Part shown: positions 17,587 to 24,779 of the stretch, piece after piece | Layout: each line of letters opens with the position of its first letter | How positions within the stretch are numbered: the first letter of the stretch is position 1 | Assembly: GCF_000739775.1 (NCBI RefSeq) | Contig: NZ_BBJH01000048.1 | Coordinates: 1 to 64,000, forward strand | Direction of reading: 5' to 3' | DNA: 64,000 bases | Source: Paraburkholderia heleia NBRC 101817 | Lineage (GTDB): Bacteria; Pseudomonadota; Gammaproteobacteria; Burkholderiales; Burkholderiaceae | The notes under the pieces: generated by a model | The model's input: the letters and a program-made list of their open reading frames with translations, nothing else | The model's database searches: none | What the model was told of the DNA's origin: nothing | Translations under genes and position numbers: made by a program

Positions 17587-17602
17587 TGCAACATCTGTGC
17601 CA
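17587..17602 (-). promoter_or_regulatory. Sigma-54 (-24/-12) promoter of isc operon
   Basis: On the minus strand the sequence reads TGGCACAGATGTTGCA, a full match to the -24/-12 consensus. Transcription would start near 17576, 30 bp before the iscS ATG. No exact TGT-N10-ACA was found in the 230 bp between it and nifA, so the activator site may be degenerate or lie inside nifA. Confidence 0.88.
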
Positions 17603-17829
17603 TGGCTTTTTTTTCGGCTGTATCGTTCCTTTCGGGCGACAGTTGTTTTTTTTGTACGTAACCTGTGCTGCACGGCGGAGCGGACTTGTTGCGTTTGTAG
17701 GCTTTGTCGCCACGAGCGCAAACTCAGACGAATGTTTGTCCGGCGTGGGCTGATTCTTGCTTTATTGTCTTTCATGCTGTTGTTGCGCAGTGGTGCCGCG
17801 ATCGGGCCATCGCACGAGCGGAGGGATTC

Positions 17830-19542
17830 ATGCAGAAGTCAGGTGCGAGCGAGGCCCGTCGTGAGCTCGACGCGGTCTACGAAGTCAGCAAGACACTCGT
17901 TTCGTCGCTGGATGTCGCACAGACGTTCCGGATGTCGTTGCAATATCTGTTGCACGCTCTCGACTGGACGCGTGCGTTTGTCGTACTGGCGCAGTCCGAC
18001 GGGCAACTGCATGGACTTTGCAGCGCCGGCCTGTCGGGCGACGAGCATCGGCGGGTCCAGTTTCTGCCGGGAGAGGGGATCGTCGGGCGCGTCTACAGGA
18101 GCGGCATGCCCGTGATCGTGCCGGATGTGCGCGACGAACCCGCATTTCTCGACCGGACCGGCAGCGCCGGGGGCGACGCCAACGCTCACGTCGCGCTGCT
18201 CGCAACGCCAATCCGGCAGGAACGGAACACGCTCGGGGTTCTTGCCGTGTTTTGCGACAATCCGGGCGGCATGCGCAGGTTTGCTGGCGACCTGCACCTG
18301 ATGAAGATCGTGTCGACGTTGATGGGCCAGGCGCTGCAGCTTCATCGCAGCGTGAGCGCCGCGCACGACCGGATGCAGGAAGAGGCGCGTCGCATGCAGA
18401 AGACGATCAAGCCATTTCAGGCGCTTGATCAGGTAGTGGGGGTGTCCGAGCCCATGCAGGAGATCTTCGCCCAGGTTCACCAGGTGGCCCCGGCGCGAAC
18501 CACGGTGCTGCTGCGAGGCGAAAGCGGCACAGGCAAGGAAGTGATTGCCCGATCGATTCATCGGCACTCGCCGCGCAGCGAGCACGCGTTCGTCTCGGTG
18601 AATTGCGCGGCGCTAACAGAATCGCTGCTCGAGAGCGAACTCTTCGGACATGAAAAGGGGGCCTTCACAGGCGCCCAGGGGCAGCGCAAAGGCCGGTTCG
18701 AACTGGCGCACGGCGGCACGCTGTTCCTTGACGAGATCGGGGACATTTCGCCGTCGTTTCAGGCGAAGCTGCTGCGCGTGTTGCAGGAGCGGGAATTCGA
18801 GCGGGTGGGCGGCGCAACGCCCGTGAAGGTCGACGTACGACTGATTCTCGCGACCAATCGAAACCTCGAGCGGATGGTGAAGGAGGGGGAGTTCCGGGCC
18901 GACCTGTATTACCGGATCAACGTGGTCAGCATCCAGTTGCCGCCCTTGCGTGAGCGGCGCGAGGACATTCCGGCAATGGCGCAGTATTTCCTGGATCGGT
19001 TCAATCGCGACAATGGCCGCGCGCTGCGCTTCAGTCCCGATGCGATGCGCGTGCTGACCGGTTGTTACTGGCCCGGCAACGTTCGGGAACTGGAAAACTG
19101 CGTTGAGCGTACCGCGACGATGACACATCACGAGATCATCGACCGTCTTGCCTTTCTGTGCCAGGAGGACCGGTGTCTGACTCGCGTGCTGCATCACCTC
19201 GAACGTGAGGATGCGGTTCATCCCTTGCGTCTTTCCGACATTCCGATCCGCGAGATTCCTGCGTCGCATGGCGGGCACAACCACCCGGCTTCCGATGAAA
19301 GTGTCACGCCGTTCTCGATGCCCGGCGAACCGGTCGATGACGAACTTTCGGATGGCGCCTCAGACGGCAATCCGCTGGCCGACGACGGGGAGCACAAGCC
19401 GGAAGGCGAGCGCGAGCGGCTCATCTGGGCGATGGAGCGCTGCGGCTGGGTCCAGGCGAAGGCGGCGCGGCTGCTGCGGATCACGCCTCGGCAGATCGGC
19501 TACGCACTACACAAGTACGGCATCGAGGTTCGCCGCTTCTAG
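17830..19542 (+). CDS. nifA: NifA, sigma-54-dependent activator
   Basis: This 570-aa protein has an N-terminal GAF domain (about 25-170) and an AAA+ domain with Walker A GESGTGKE (230-237), the sigma-54-contacting GAFTGA (277-282) and Walker B GGTLFLDEIGD. An interdomain linker and a C-terminal Fis-type HTH (VQAKAARLLRITPRQIGYAL) follow. Cysteines C412, C424, C444 and C449 give C-x11-C-x19-C-x4-C, the mark of oxygen-sensitive, metal-dependent NifA. No nifL is present. The ATG at 17830 follows GGAGG. No promoter of its own was recognised. It is divergent from the isc operon and followed by nifB. Confidence 0.97.
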   Translation: MQKSGASEARRELDAVYEVSKTLVSSLDVAQTFRMSLQYLLHALDWTRAFVVLAQSDGQLHGLCSAGLSGDEHRRVQFLPGEGIVGRVYRSGMPVIVPDVRDEPAFLDRTGSAGGDANAHVALLATPIRQERNTLGVLAVFCDNPGGMRRFAGDLHLMKIVSTLMGQALQLHRSVSAAHDRMQEEARRMQKTIKPFQALDQVVGVSEPMQEIFAQVHQVAPARTTVLLRGESGTGKEVIARSIHRHSPRSEHAFVSVNCAALTESLLESELFGHEKGAFTGAQGQRKGRFELAHGGTLFLDEIGDISPSFQAKLLRVLQEREFERVGGATPVKVDVRLILATNRNLERMVKEGEFRADLYYRINVVSIQLPPLRERREDIPAMAQYFLDRFNRDNGRALRFSPDAMRVLTGCYWPGNVRELENCVERTATMTHHEIIDRLAFLCQEDRCLTRVLHHLEREDAVHPLRLSDIPIREIPASHGGHNHPASDESVTPFSMPGEPVDDELSDGASDGNPLADDGEHKPEGERERLIWAMERCGWVQAKAARLLRITPRQIGYALHKYGIEVRRF

Positions 19543-19551
19543 CCGGCTTAC

Positions 19552-19575
19552 CGCCCGAGGCATGGATGCCGGGCG
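19552..19575 (+). terminator. Hairpin after nifA, possible terminator
   Basis: CGCCC-GA-GGCAT and ATGCC-GGGCG can pair as a G+C-rich stem with a two-base bulge, 10 bp after the nifA stop. A proper U tract does not follow (CTCTTGCG), so it would be a weak or factor-assisted terminator. Confidence 0.3.
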
Positions 19576-19740
19576 CTCTTGCGCGATGAGATCGAAGGCA
19601 CCGGTGATCTGACGTGCGTCACCCGGTGCGCCGATTCCTTTTCGACGACAGGTTCCGCGCAGCGTGCGCGAGTTGTCGCAACCTGCGAAGCTTGCTGGCG
19701 ACGGCTCGCTGACCACCGCAGCGATGCTCGATGTGAGCTT

Positions 19741-19756
19741 TGTCGGAACAGCGACA
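19741..19756. promoter_or_regulatory. NifA upstream activator site of nifB
   Basis: TGTCGGAACAGCGACA fits TGT-N10-ACA exactly. It is closely related to the nifH site TGTCGGGAAGACGACA at 35180. It is about 100 bp upstream of the nifB promoter candidates. Confidence 0.8.
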
Positions 19757-19851
19757 GACGAAGCGGTTCTTGTTGGATTTGAACCCTGTGCATCGCCGAC
19801 AAAATATACAGGAAGGCCGTCAAACCGCTGTTGAAGCGGACTCTTTCCGTT

Positions 19852-19879
19852 TGGCATGGATCTGGCTTTAAGCCTTGCA
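19852..19879 (+). promoter_or_regulatory. Sigma-54 promoter region of nifB (two overlapping candidates)
   Basis: Two imperfect -24/-12 elements overlap. TGGCATGGATCTGGC (19852-19866) has correct spacing but TGGC in place of TTGC. TGGCTTTAAGCCTTGCA (19863-19879) has a good -12 but one extra base of spacing. The second places the start codon 33 bp downstream of the GC, like nifV. Which one is used cannot be decided by eye. Confidence 0.55.
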
Positions 19880-19910
19880 CGTGGCCACTGTCGGTTGCGA
19901 GGAGAGTTCC

Positions 19911-21512
19911 ATGCAAGATAGCGCGAACGCAAGCCTGCTGCCCGCTGCCGCCTATGTCGGCATCGGGCAGATCAAGCCCCTTGGCGCGACGATCGAAGGA
20001 CCCTCAGCCGGCGGCGGCTGCGGTACTCACGGCGGCGACGGCAAGGCGAGCTGTGGCTCGTCCGGTGGTCCCGACGACATGCCGGCTGACGTGTGGGAAA
20101 AGGTCAAGAACCACCCGTGCTATTCGGAAGAGGCGCATCACCACTACGCGCGTATGCATGTGGCCGTCGCGCCCGCCTGCAATATTCAGTGCAACTACTG
20201 CAATCGTAAGTACGACTGCTCGAACGAGTCGCGTCCGGGTGTGGTTTCACAGAAGCTTACCCCTGAGCAGGCCGTGAAAAAGGTAGTCGCTGTGGCAAGC
20301 GAGATCCCGCAAATGACCGTTCTGGGCGTTGCGGGTCCGGGCGACTCACTGGCGAACCCGAAAAAAACTTTCGACACGTTCCGCATGCTCCAGGAGCAGG
20401 CGCCCGACATCAAGCTATGTCTGTCGACCAATGGGCTTGCGTTGCCCGATCTGGTCGACGAGATCTGCAAATACAACATCGACCACGTGACGATCACGAT
20501 CAACATGGTCGATCCTGCGGTCGGCGAGAAGATCTACCCGTGGATCTTTTGGGAACACAAGCGCGTGACCGGCTACGAAGCGGCCCGAATCCTGCACGAG
20601 CAGCAGATGAAGGGACTCGAGATGCTCACTGCCCGAGGCGTGCTCACCAAGATCAATTCCGTGCTGATTCCTGGTATCAACGACGAACATCTGATCGAGG
20701 TCAATCGCGAAGTAAAGAAGCGCGGGGCATTCCTGCACAACATCATGCCGCTCATTTCCGAGGCAGAGCACGGAACGTACTTCGGGCTAAACGGCCAGCG
20801 TGGCCCGAGCGCGCAGGAACTCAAGGCCGTGCAGGACGCCTGCATGGGCGGCGCAAACCTGATGCGTCACTGTCGCCAGTGTCGCGCCGACGCGGTCGGC
20901 CTGCTCGGTGAGGATCGCAGCGAAGAGTTCACGCTCGACAGGATCGAGCAGATGGAAGTGGTCTACGACCTCGACCGGCGCCGCGAATATCAGGACCGCG
21001 TGGAGGCGGAACGCGAAGCGCAGCATGCGGCGAAACAGGAAGCGCTCGCCGCTGCCCGGGCGATCGACATGACCGACGACCTGAAGGTACTGGTGGCGGT
21101 CGCAACGAAGGGCGGCGGGCGTGTCAACGAGCACTTCGGCCATGTCACCGAGTTCCAGATTTTCGAGGTGAGTGCGGTGCAGGCGCTTTTTGTCGGTCAT
21201 CGCCGCGTGGATCTGTACTGCCAGGGCGGCTACGGCGACGACGAGCAGTTGCCGTCGGTTGTGCGCGCGATCAACGACTGTCACGCGGTGCTCGTTGCGA
21301 AGATCGGCGCGTGTCCGCGCGATGAGCTTTCGCAGGCCGGCATTGAGCCGGTGGATCAATACGTCGGCGAGTTCATCGAGAAGGCGGCACTCGCGTGGTT
21401 CAACGACTATCGCGGCCGCATTGCGAGTGGCTCGATCGTGCACGAGGACCGCGGTGACGCAGCGATCCGGCAGGGCGCGTTCACGGGCACTGCCGCGGGG
21501 GCGGCTGCCTGA
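19911..21512 (+). CDS. nifB: NifB, FeMo-co core radical-SAM synthase
   Basis: This 533-aa protein builds the [8Fe-9S-C] core (NifB-co) of FeMo-co. The radical SAM triad is C90-x3-C94-x2-C97 (CNIQCNYC). Further conserved cysteines lie at C70 and C103. The last third (from about 390) is a NifX/NafY-like cofactor-binding domain (VLVAVATKGGGRVNEHFGH). The start at 19911 follows GAGGAG. A Gly/Cys-rich stretch (GGGCGTHGGDGKASCGSS) sits at 35-51. It is first in the 11-kb nifB operon. Confidence 0.97.
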   Translation: MQDSANASLLPAAAYVGIGQIKPLGATIEGPSAGGGCGTHGGDGKASCGSSGGPDDMPADVWEKVKNHPCYSEEAHHHYARMHVAVAPACNIQCNYCNRKYDCSNESRPGVVSQKLTPEQAVKKVVAVASEIPQMTVLGVAGPGDSLANPKKTFDTFRMLQEQAPDIKLCLSTNGLALPDLVDEICKYNIDHVTITINMVDPAVGEKIYPWIFWEHKRVTGYEAARILHEQQMKGLEMLTARGVLTKINSVLIPGINDEHLIEVNREVKKRGAFLHNIMPLISEAEHGTYFGLNGQRGPSAQELKAVQDACMGGANLMRHCRQCRADAVGLLGEDRSEEFTLDRIEQMEVVYDLDRRREYQDRVEAEREAQHAAKQEALAAARAIDMTDDLKVLVAVATKGGGRVNEHFGHVTEFQIFEVSAVQALFVGHRRVDLYCQGGYGDDEQLPSVVRAINDCHAVLVAKIGACPRDELSQAGIEPVDQYVGEFIEKAALAWFNDYRGRIASGSIVHEDRGDAAIRQGAFTGTAAGAAA

Positions 21513-21574
21513 GCGGTAGTCCGGGCGTCGCGCCCGGCGCGAGTCACAAGATCATCATTACAAGGAGTGTCCCC

Positions 21575-21769
21575 ATGGCCCTGAAAATCATTGCCTCGAC
21601 CTGTACCGGCTGCTCGGCGTGCGAGCCGGAGTGTCCGAACGTTGCCATCAGCGAGAAGGGTGGCATCTTCGTGATCGATCCAAAAAAATGTACGGAATGC
21701 GAAGGACACTTCGACGCGCCGCAATGCGTGGCCGTGTGCCCGGTGGACGGCTGCATCGTCCAGGCCTGA
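21575..21769 (+). CDS. fdxN: FdxN-type 2[4Fe-4S] ferredoxin
   Basis: This 64-aa ferredoxin has cysteines C10, C13, C16, C20 and C39, C42, C51, C55 (plus C60). The 8-residue insertion between C42 and C51 (EGHFDAPQ) is typical of nif-linked FdxN and 'Alvin' type ferredoxins. It usually lies beside nifB and can donate electrons to NifB or NifH. The Shine-Dalgarno AAGGAG is well placed. Confidence 0.94.
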   Translation: MALKIIASTCTGCSACEPECPNVAISEKGGIFVIDPKKCTECEGHFDAPQCVAVCPVDGCIVQA

Positions 21770-21837
21770 GCGGGCCTCGCCGCGCATACCACGCAGCGCA
21801 GGAAGGCGCGTTCACCCAACTGGAGAAAAACCGCATC

Positions 21838-22233
21838 ATGCTGCCCAATCTCATTCTTACTCCCGCAGCCGAGAAGTTCATGCGCCGTATCGTACGGTTT
21901 TCGGGGTTGCCGGCTGGCGCCGGCGTCCGCCTCCTCGTGAGCCCGGGCGGCTGTTCGGGCTACAACGCCGAGTTCAGTGCACAGGCGCAGCCGCAGCCAG
22001 GCGAGCAGGCGGTGGAGGTCAACGGTCTGCGCCTGTTCCTGCCGGCCGAGAGCCGCCTGTTGCTCGAGGGCATCACGATCGACTTCGTCGACACGCCGAC
22101 ACAATCGGGGCTGACGTTTGCGAATCCGAACCAGGCACCGTGCGCGTGCAGCAGTGCGGGGGCGAGTGAGCCGGGTGTGGCACGCATCGACGTCGGCGCG
22201 ATAGGTCGCGGCGGACGGCCGCTCGTTTCCTGA
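21838..22233 (+). CDS. Nif-linked IscA-type Fe-S protein
   Basis: This 131-aa A-type carrier has C39 (SPGGCSGYNAEF) and C102/C104 (APCACSS). A tail of about 25 residues after the last cysteine is not part of the normal fold. It resembles the IscA-like genes found in nif clusters of other proteobacteria. The ATG at 21838 starts the fold; the frame upstream overlaps fdxN and is not coding. It is the third A-type protein in the window. Confidence 0.85.
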   Translation: MLPNLILTPAAEKFMRRIVRFSGLPAGAGVRLLVSPGGCSGYNAEFSAQAQPQPGEQAVEVNGLRLFLPAESRLLLEGITIDFVDTPTQSGLTFANPNQAPCACSSAGASEPGVARIDVGAIGRGGRPLVS

Positions 22234-22248
22234 AGCCGGAGCGACAGC

Positions 22249-22848
22249 ATGGATGTTCGCGAGCAGGGTGTGACGCCCGATGATGGTGCCGGCGATATTG
22301 CGGACGCGTTGGCGACGTTTGCCCGGTGCACCCTGGGCGGTGGTCTGCCAGCCCAGGCTGCCGCGCTGATCGACGCCGCGGGCCAGTTGCGTGATCGCCC
22401 TGATGAGGCGGTGGCGCTGCTTGAGCGTGCGCGTGCTGACGCGCCTGGGCACCCGGCGCCGCTGATCGCGCTGTACCGTTTTCATTTTTACGGACATCGG
22501 CTCGCGCAGGCGTGCAGTGCGGGAGAGGAAGCACTGGCGGTTGCGCGTCGCGCGCTCGGGGCAGGTTTCGGCGCCATCCCGCCGACAGGGGACGCCGTAC
22601 GTTACGACGCGGCCGTGCGCTTTTATCTCTTCACGCTCAAGGGGCTCGCCTACCTGCAACTGCGACTCGGCGAGCGACAGGCGGCCCGCGCCCGCCTGGC
22701 CGAACTGCGCTGGCTCGATCCCGACGACGTGCTGGGCGGCGCGTTGCTCGCTCACGTGCTGGCCCGACACGAGGGCGACGACGAGGCGGACGACCCGTTC
22801 ACCTCGTCTGCGCATCCTGCGCGCGGCTGGGCGGGGTTACCGTTATGA
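22249..22848 (+). CDS. TPR-like nif-associated protein (paralogue of 5830 gene)
   Basis: This 199-aa helical-repeat protein shares RFYLFTLKGLAYLQLRLGE and LRWLDPDDVLGG with the protein at 5830-6315. It is acidic at its C-terminus (HEGDDEADDP). It overlaps the next gene (LRV) as ATGA. Both copies sit beside small Fe-S proteins, suggesting an adaptor in Fe-S handling, but no activity is known. It has no conserved cysteines or catalytic motif. Confidence 0.75.
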   Translation: MDVREQGVTPDDGAGDIADALATFARCTLGGGLPAQAAALIDAAGQLRDRPDEAVALLERARADAPGHPAPLIALYRFHFYGHRLAQACSAGEEALAVARRALGAGFGAIPPTGDAVRYDAAVRFYLFTLKGLAYLQLRLGERQAARARLAELRWLDPDDVLGGALLAHVLARHEGDDEADDPFTSSAHPARGWAGLPL

Positions 22849-23681
22849 GCACCCTGAACCACGTTCGCGCGCCCGCGGGCGACATTCCTTCTCTCCACTG
22901 GCAGGGTGGTCAGGTCGACTGCTGCGTGTGTGCGCATGCGGCGCTACGCGCGCTGCCGGGCGCCGCCGGGTGCGAGCCAGGCCATGCGTGCGTGCAGGAC
23001 GCGTACGCGCGCCGCATCGACCGCTTCTTCCGCTGGCATCCGGAGTTGGGCAATGCACATCTTGAACATCCGTACTTCGAAGTGCGGGCGATCGCGGCGC
23101 GCCATGCGGACGTATTCAGGCTTCCCGCGATGATTGACGATCCGGACGAGACCGTGCGCCTGCAATTGGCGCTGCGGTTACCACAAGCGCACCTCGTGAG
23201 ACTCGCGGATGACCCGCACCGCGAAGTGCGGATTCGCGTTGCGCAACGGCTCGCCCCGGCCACGCTCGCGACCCTGCGTACGGACCCGGACTACGGCGTG
23301 CGCGAGTGGGTTGCCCGGCGTTTGCCGGTTGCGCTGCTGCCGCTGATGGCGAGTGATCCGGACTGGGTGGTGAGAGTCCGCGTGGCCGAGCGCATCGACA
23401 TGCCCGCGTTGTTGCGCTTTGCGGGCGACGGGGAAGCCGAGGTGCGCCGGGTCGCTGCACAGCGCCTGCCGGCGTCGTTGCTGGTGCAGTTGATCGACGA
23501 CCCGGACTGGCGCGTGCGGTGGGAGGTGGCATGCCGAGCGGATCCGCGGGTGTTGAGACCTTTGCTCGACGATGCCGACGCGGAAGTTCGTGCGATGGCG
23601 CGCGAGCGGCTGTGGCCGTCCAGACCCGTATCGTCGCCGGACGATACGGCCCGACCGTTCGAAGGAGCCGGACATGGGTGA
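22845..23681 (+). CDS. Leucine-rich repeat variant (LRV) Fe-S protein
   Basis: This 278-aa protein has an N-terminal cysteine cluster (C26, C27, C29, C43, C49) that in Azotobacter LRV protein holds a [4Fe-4S] cluster. About eight repeats of roughly 24 residues with DDP/DPD-x-x-VR-x-x-(V/A)A-x-RL follow. The repeats (DPHREVRIRVAQRL, DPDYGVREWVARRL, DPDWVVRVRVAERI, and so on) form a right-handed superhelix. Such proteins occur only sporadically, often in nif regions; their task is unknown. It overlaps the TPR and nifZ genes. Confidence 0.88.
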   Translation: MSTLNHVRAPAGDIPSLHWQGGQVDCCVCAHAALRALPGAAGCEPGHACVQDAYARRIDRFFRWHPELGNAHLEHPYFEVRAIAARHADVFRLPAMIDDPDETVRLQLALRLPQAHLVRLADDPHREVRIRVAQRLAPATLATLRTDPDYGVREWVARRLPVALLPLMASDPDWVVRVRVAERIDMPALLRFAGDGEAEVRRVAAQRLPASLLVQLIDDPDWRVRWEVACRADPRVLRPLLDDADAEVRAMARERLWPSRPVSSPDDTARPFEGAGHG

Positions 23682-24084
23682 CATCAACCGCGATGACGAC
23701 GCGATCGAGATTGCGTTTCCCCCTCGCTTCAGCTTCGGCGAGCGGGTGATCGCGCGCTCGGTGATCCGCAACGACGGCACGTATAACGGCAAGGATATCG
23801 GCGAGGTGCTGGTGAACAAGGGCGATATCGGTTACGTAACCAGTATCAACACCTTCCTTCAGCAGTTCTATATCTATGCGGTTGATTTCGTCGTGACCGG
23901 TCACCGGGTCGGCATGCGGGCGAAGGAACTGTGCACGCTCGACAACCTGCCCGACGACGTGCTGGCGCGGCTTGGCGAGCGTGCCGTCAGGCTGCGTGCG
24001 ATCGGCACCAGTGAAGCCGCGAACGAAGGCGATGCCGCCTGCAGCACACCGGCAGGCAAAGAAACGGAGCGTCGTGCGCAATGA
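23674..24084 (+). CDS. nifZ: NifZ (first copy)
   Basis: This 136-aa protein carries the NifZ domain in residues ~15-90 (FSFGERVIARSVIRNDGTY...GEVLVNKGDIGYVTSI). It has an N-terminal acidic stretch and a longer C-terminal tail than needed. NifZ helps couple the P-cluster precursor pairs in the MoFe protein. The start at 23674 overlaps the LRV stop. It is followed immediately by a second NifZ-domain gene. Confidence 0.9.
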   Translation: MGDINRDDDAIEIAFPPRFSFGERVIARSVIRNDGTYNGKDIGEVLVNKGDIGYVTSINTFLQQFYIYAVDFVVTGHRVGMRAKELCTLDNLPDDVLARLGERAVRLRAIGTSEAANEGDAACSTPAGKETERRAQ

Positions 24085-24356
24085 ACATCGGGCCGCTCCA
24101 GCCAGCTTATTCGTGGGGGTTGCGCGTCGTTGCGCTGGACGATCTGTCCAACGACGGCAGCTATCCCGGCCGCAAGGATGGCGAGTGCCTCGTGACGGCA
24201 GGCGCGTTGGGTGAAATTGTCAATGTGGGACAGGTGGTGGAGACCGGCGAGCCTGTGTACCTGGTGGAATTCGGCCGGCAGGTAGTCGGTTGCACCGAGG
24301 ACGAGATCGCGCCAGCGCCGGCCGGTCTGCTGCCGGAAGACGGGGTGGGCGCGTGA
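24081..24356 (+). CDS. NifZ-domain protein (second copy)
   Basis: This 91-aa protein has the same fold: GLRVVALDDLSNDGSYPGRKDG, then GALGEIVNVGQVVETGEPVYLVEF. It is only the domain, with no tail. It overlaps the previous gene by ATGA. Two NifZ-type genes in tandem may be two halves of a longer duplicated NifZ. Which one serves which MoFe half is unknown. Confidence 0.82.
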   Translation: MNIGPLQPAYSWGLRVVALDDLSNDGSYPGRKDGECLVTAGALGEIVNVGQVVETGEPVYLVEFGRQVVGCTEDEIAPAPAGLLPEDGVGA

Positions 24357-24358
24357 CG

Positions 24359-24757
24359 ATGTGGCCGGACCGGACCGTGAGCATCGGTGAACCGGGCAAC
24401 CGGAAAGAGGCGTCCGGGCCGGGTGGAGGATGCGCCACAGGGACACCGGTAGCCGATTTCATGCTGCACCAGATCGAGCGCGCGCTGCGCAGCCGGCTGC
24501 GCTATCGCTATGTGCAGCCGCGTGTGGTGCGCGAGCCGGATGGTTATCGCGTCGAGAGCCCGTGTTGCTCGCGCAACGTCGAGCCGCACGGTGGGGTCAT
24601 CGATATCGCGTGGCTCGCGCGGGACATGAATGACATGTGGCGTCTGCATGCACGCGACCATGTGGCGGGTCGCTGGGTAGAGCAGTGCGCGAGTCTGGAC
24701 CTGCCGATGCTGCTGGATCTCCTGTGCGTGGATGCCGCGCGCGTGTTCTGGCCTTGA
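24359..24757 (+). CDS. Unknown nif-operon protein
   Basis: I do not recognise this protein firmly. It has about 132 aa from the ATG at 24359; the GTG at 24353 overlaps the NifZ stop as GTGA and is an alternative. A basic, aromatic region (LRYRYVQPRVVREPDGY) leads to VESPCCSRNVEPHGGVIDIAWL, then WRLHARDHVAGRWVEQC. The CC pair and the last cysteines could bind metal. It sits between nifZ and nifS, so a late cluster-assembly or maturation role is the best guess. Confidence 0.6.
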   Translation: MWPDRTVSIGEPGNRKEASGPGGGCATGTPVADFMLHQIERALRSRLRYRYVQPRVVREPDGYRVESPCCSRNVEPHGGVIDIAWLARDMNDMWRLHARDHVAGRWVEQCASLDLPMLLDLLCVDAARVFWP

Positions 24758-24779
24758 AGGGCGAATCCTGGAGCCTGTA

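Noticed and set aside
16308..17603. Longer iscS start at 17603
   Set aside because: It would overlap the -24 element of the promoter; the ATG at 17546 has a good ribosome-binding site and the normal family length.
17603..17829. NifA activator site for the isc promoter
   Set aside because: I checked every TGT in this gap; none is followed by ACA after ten bases.
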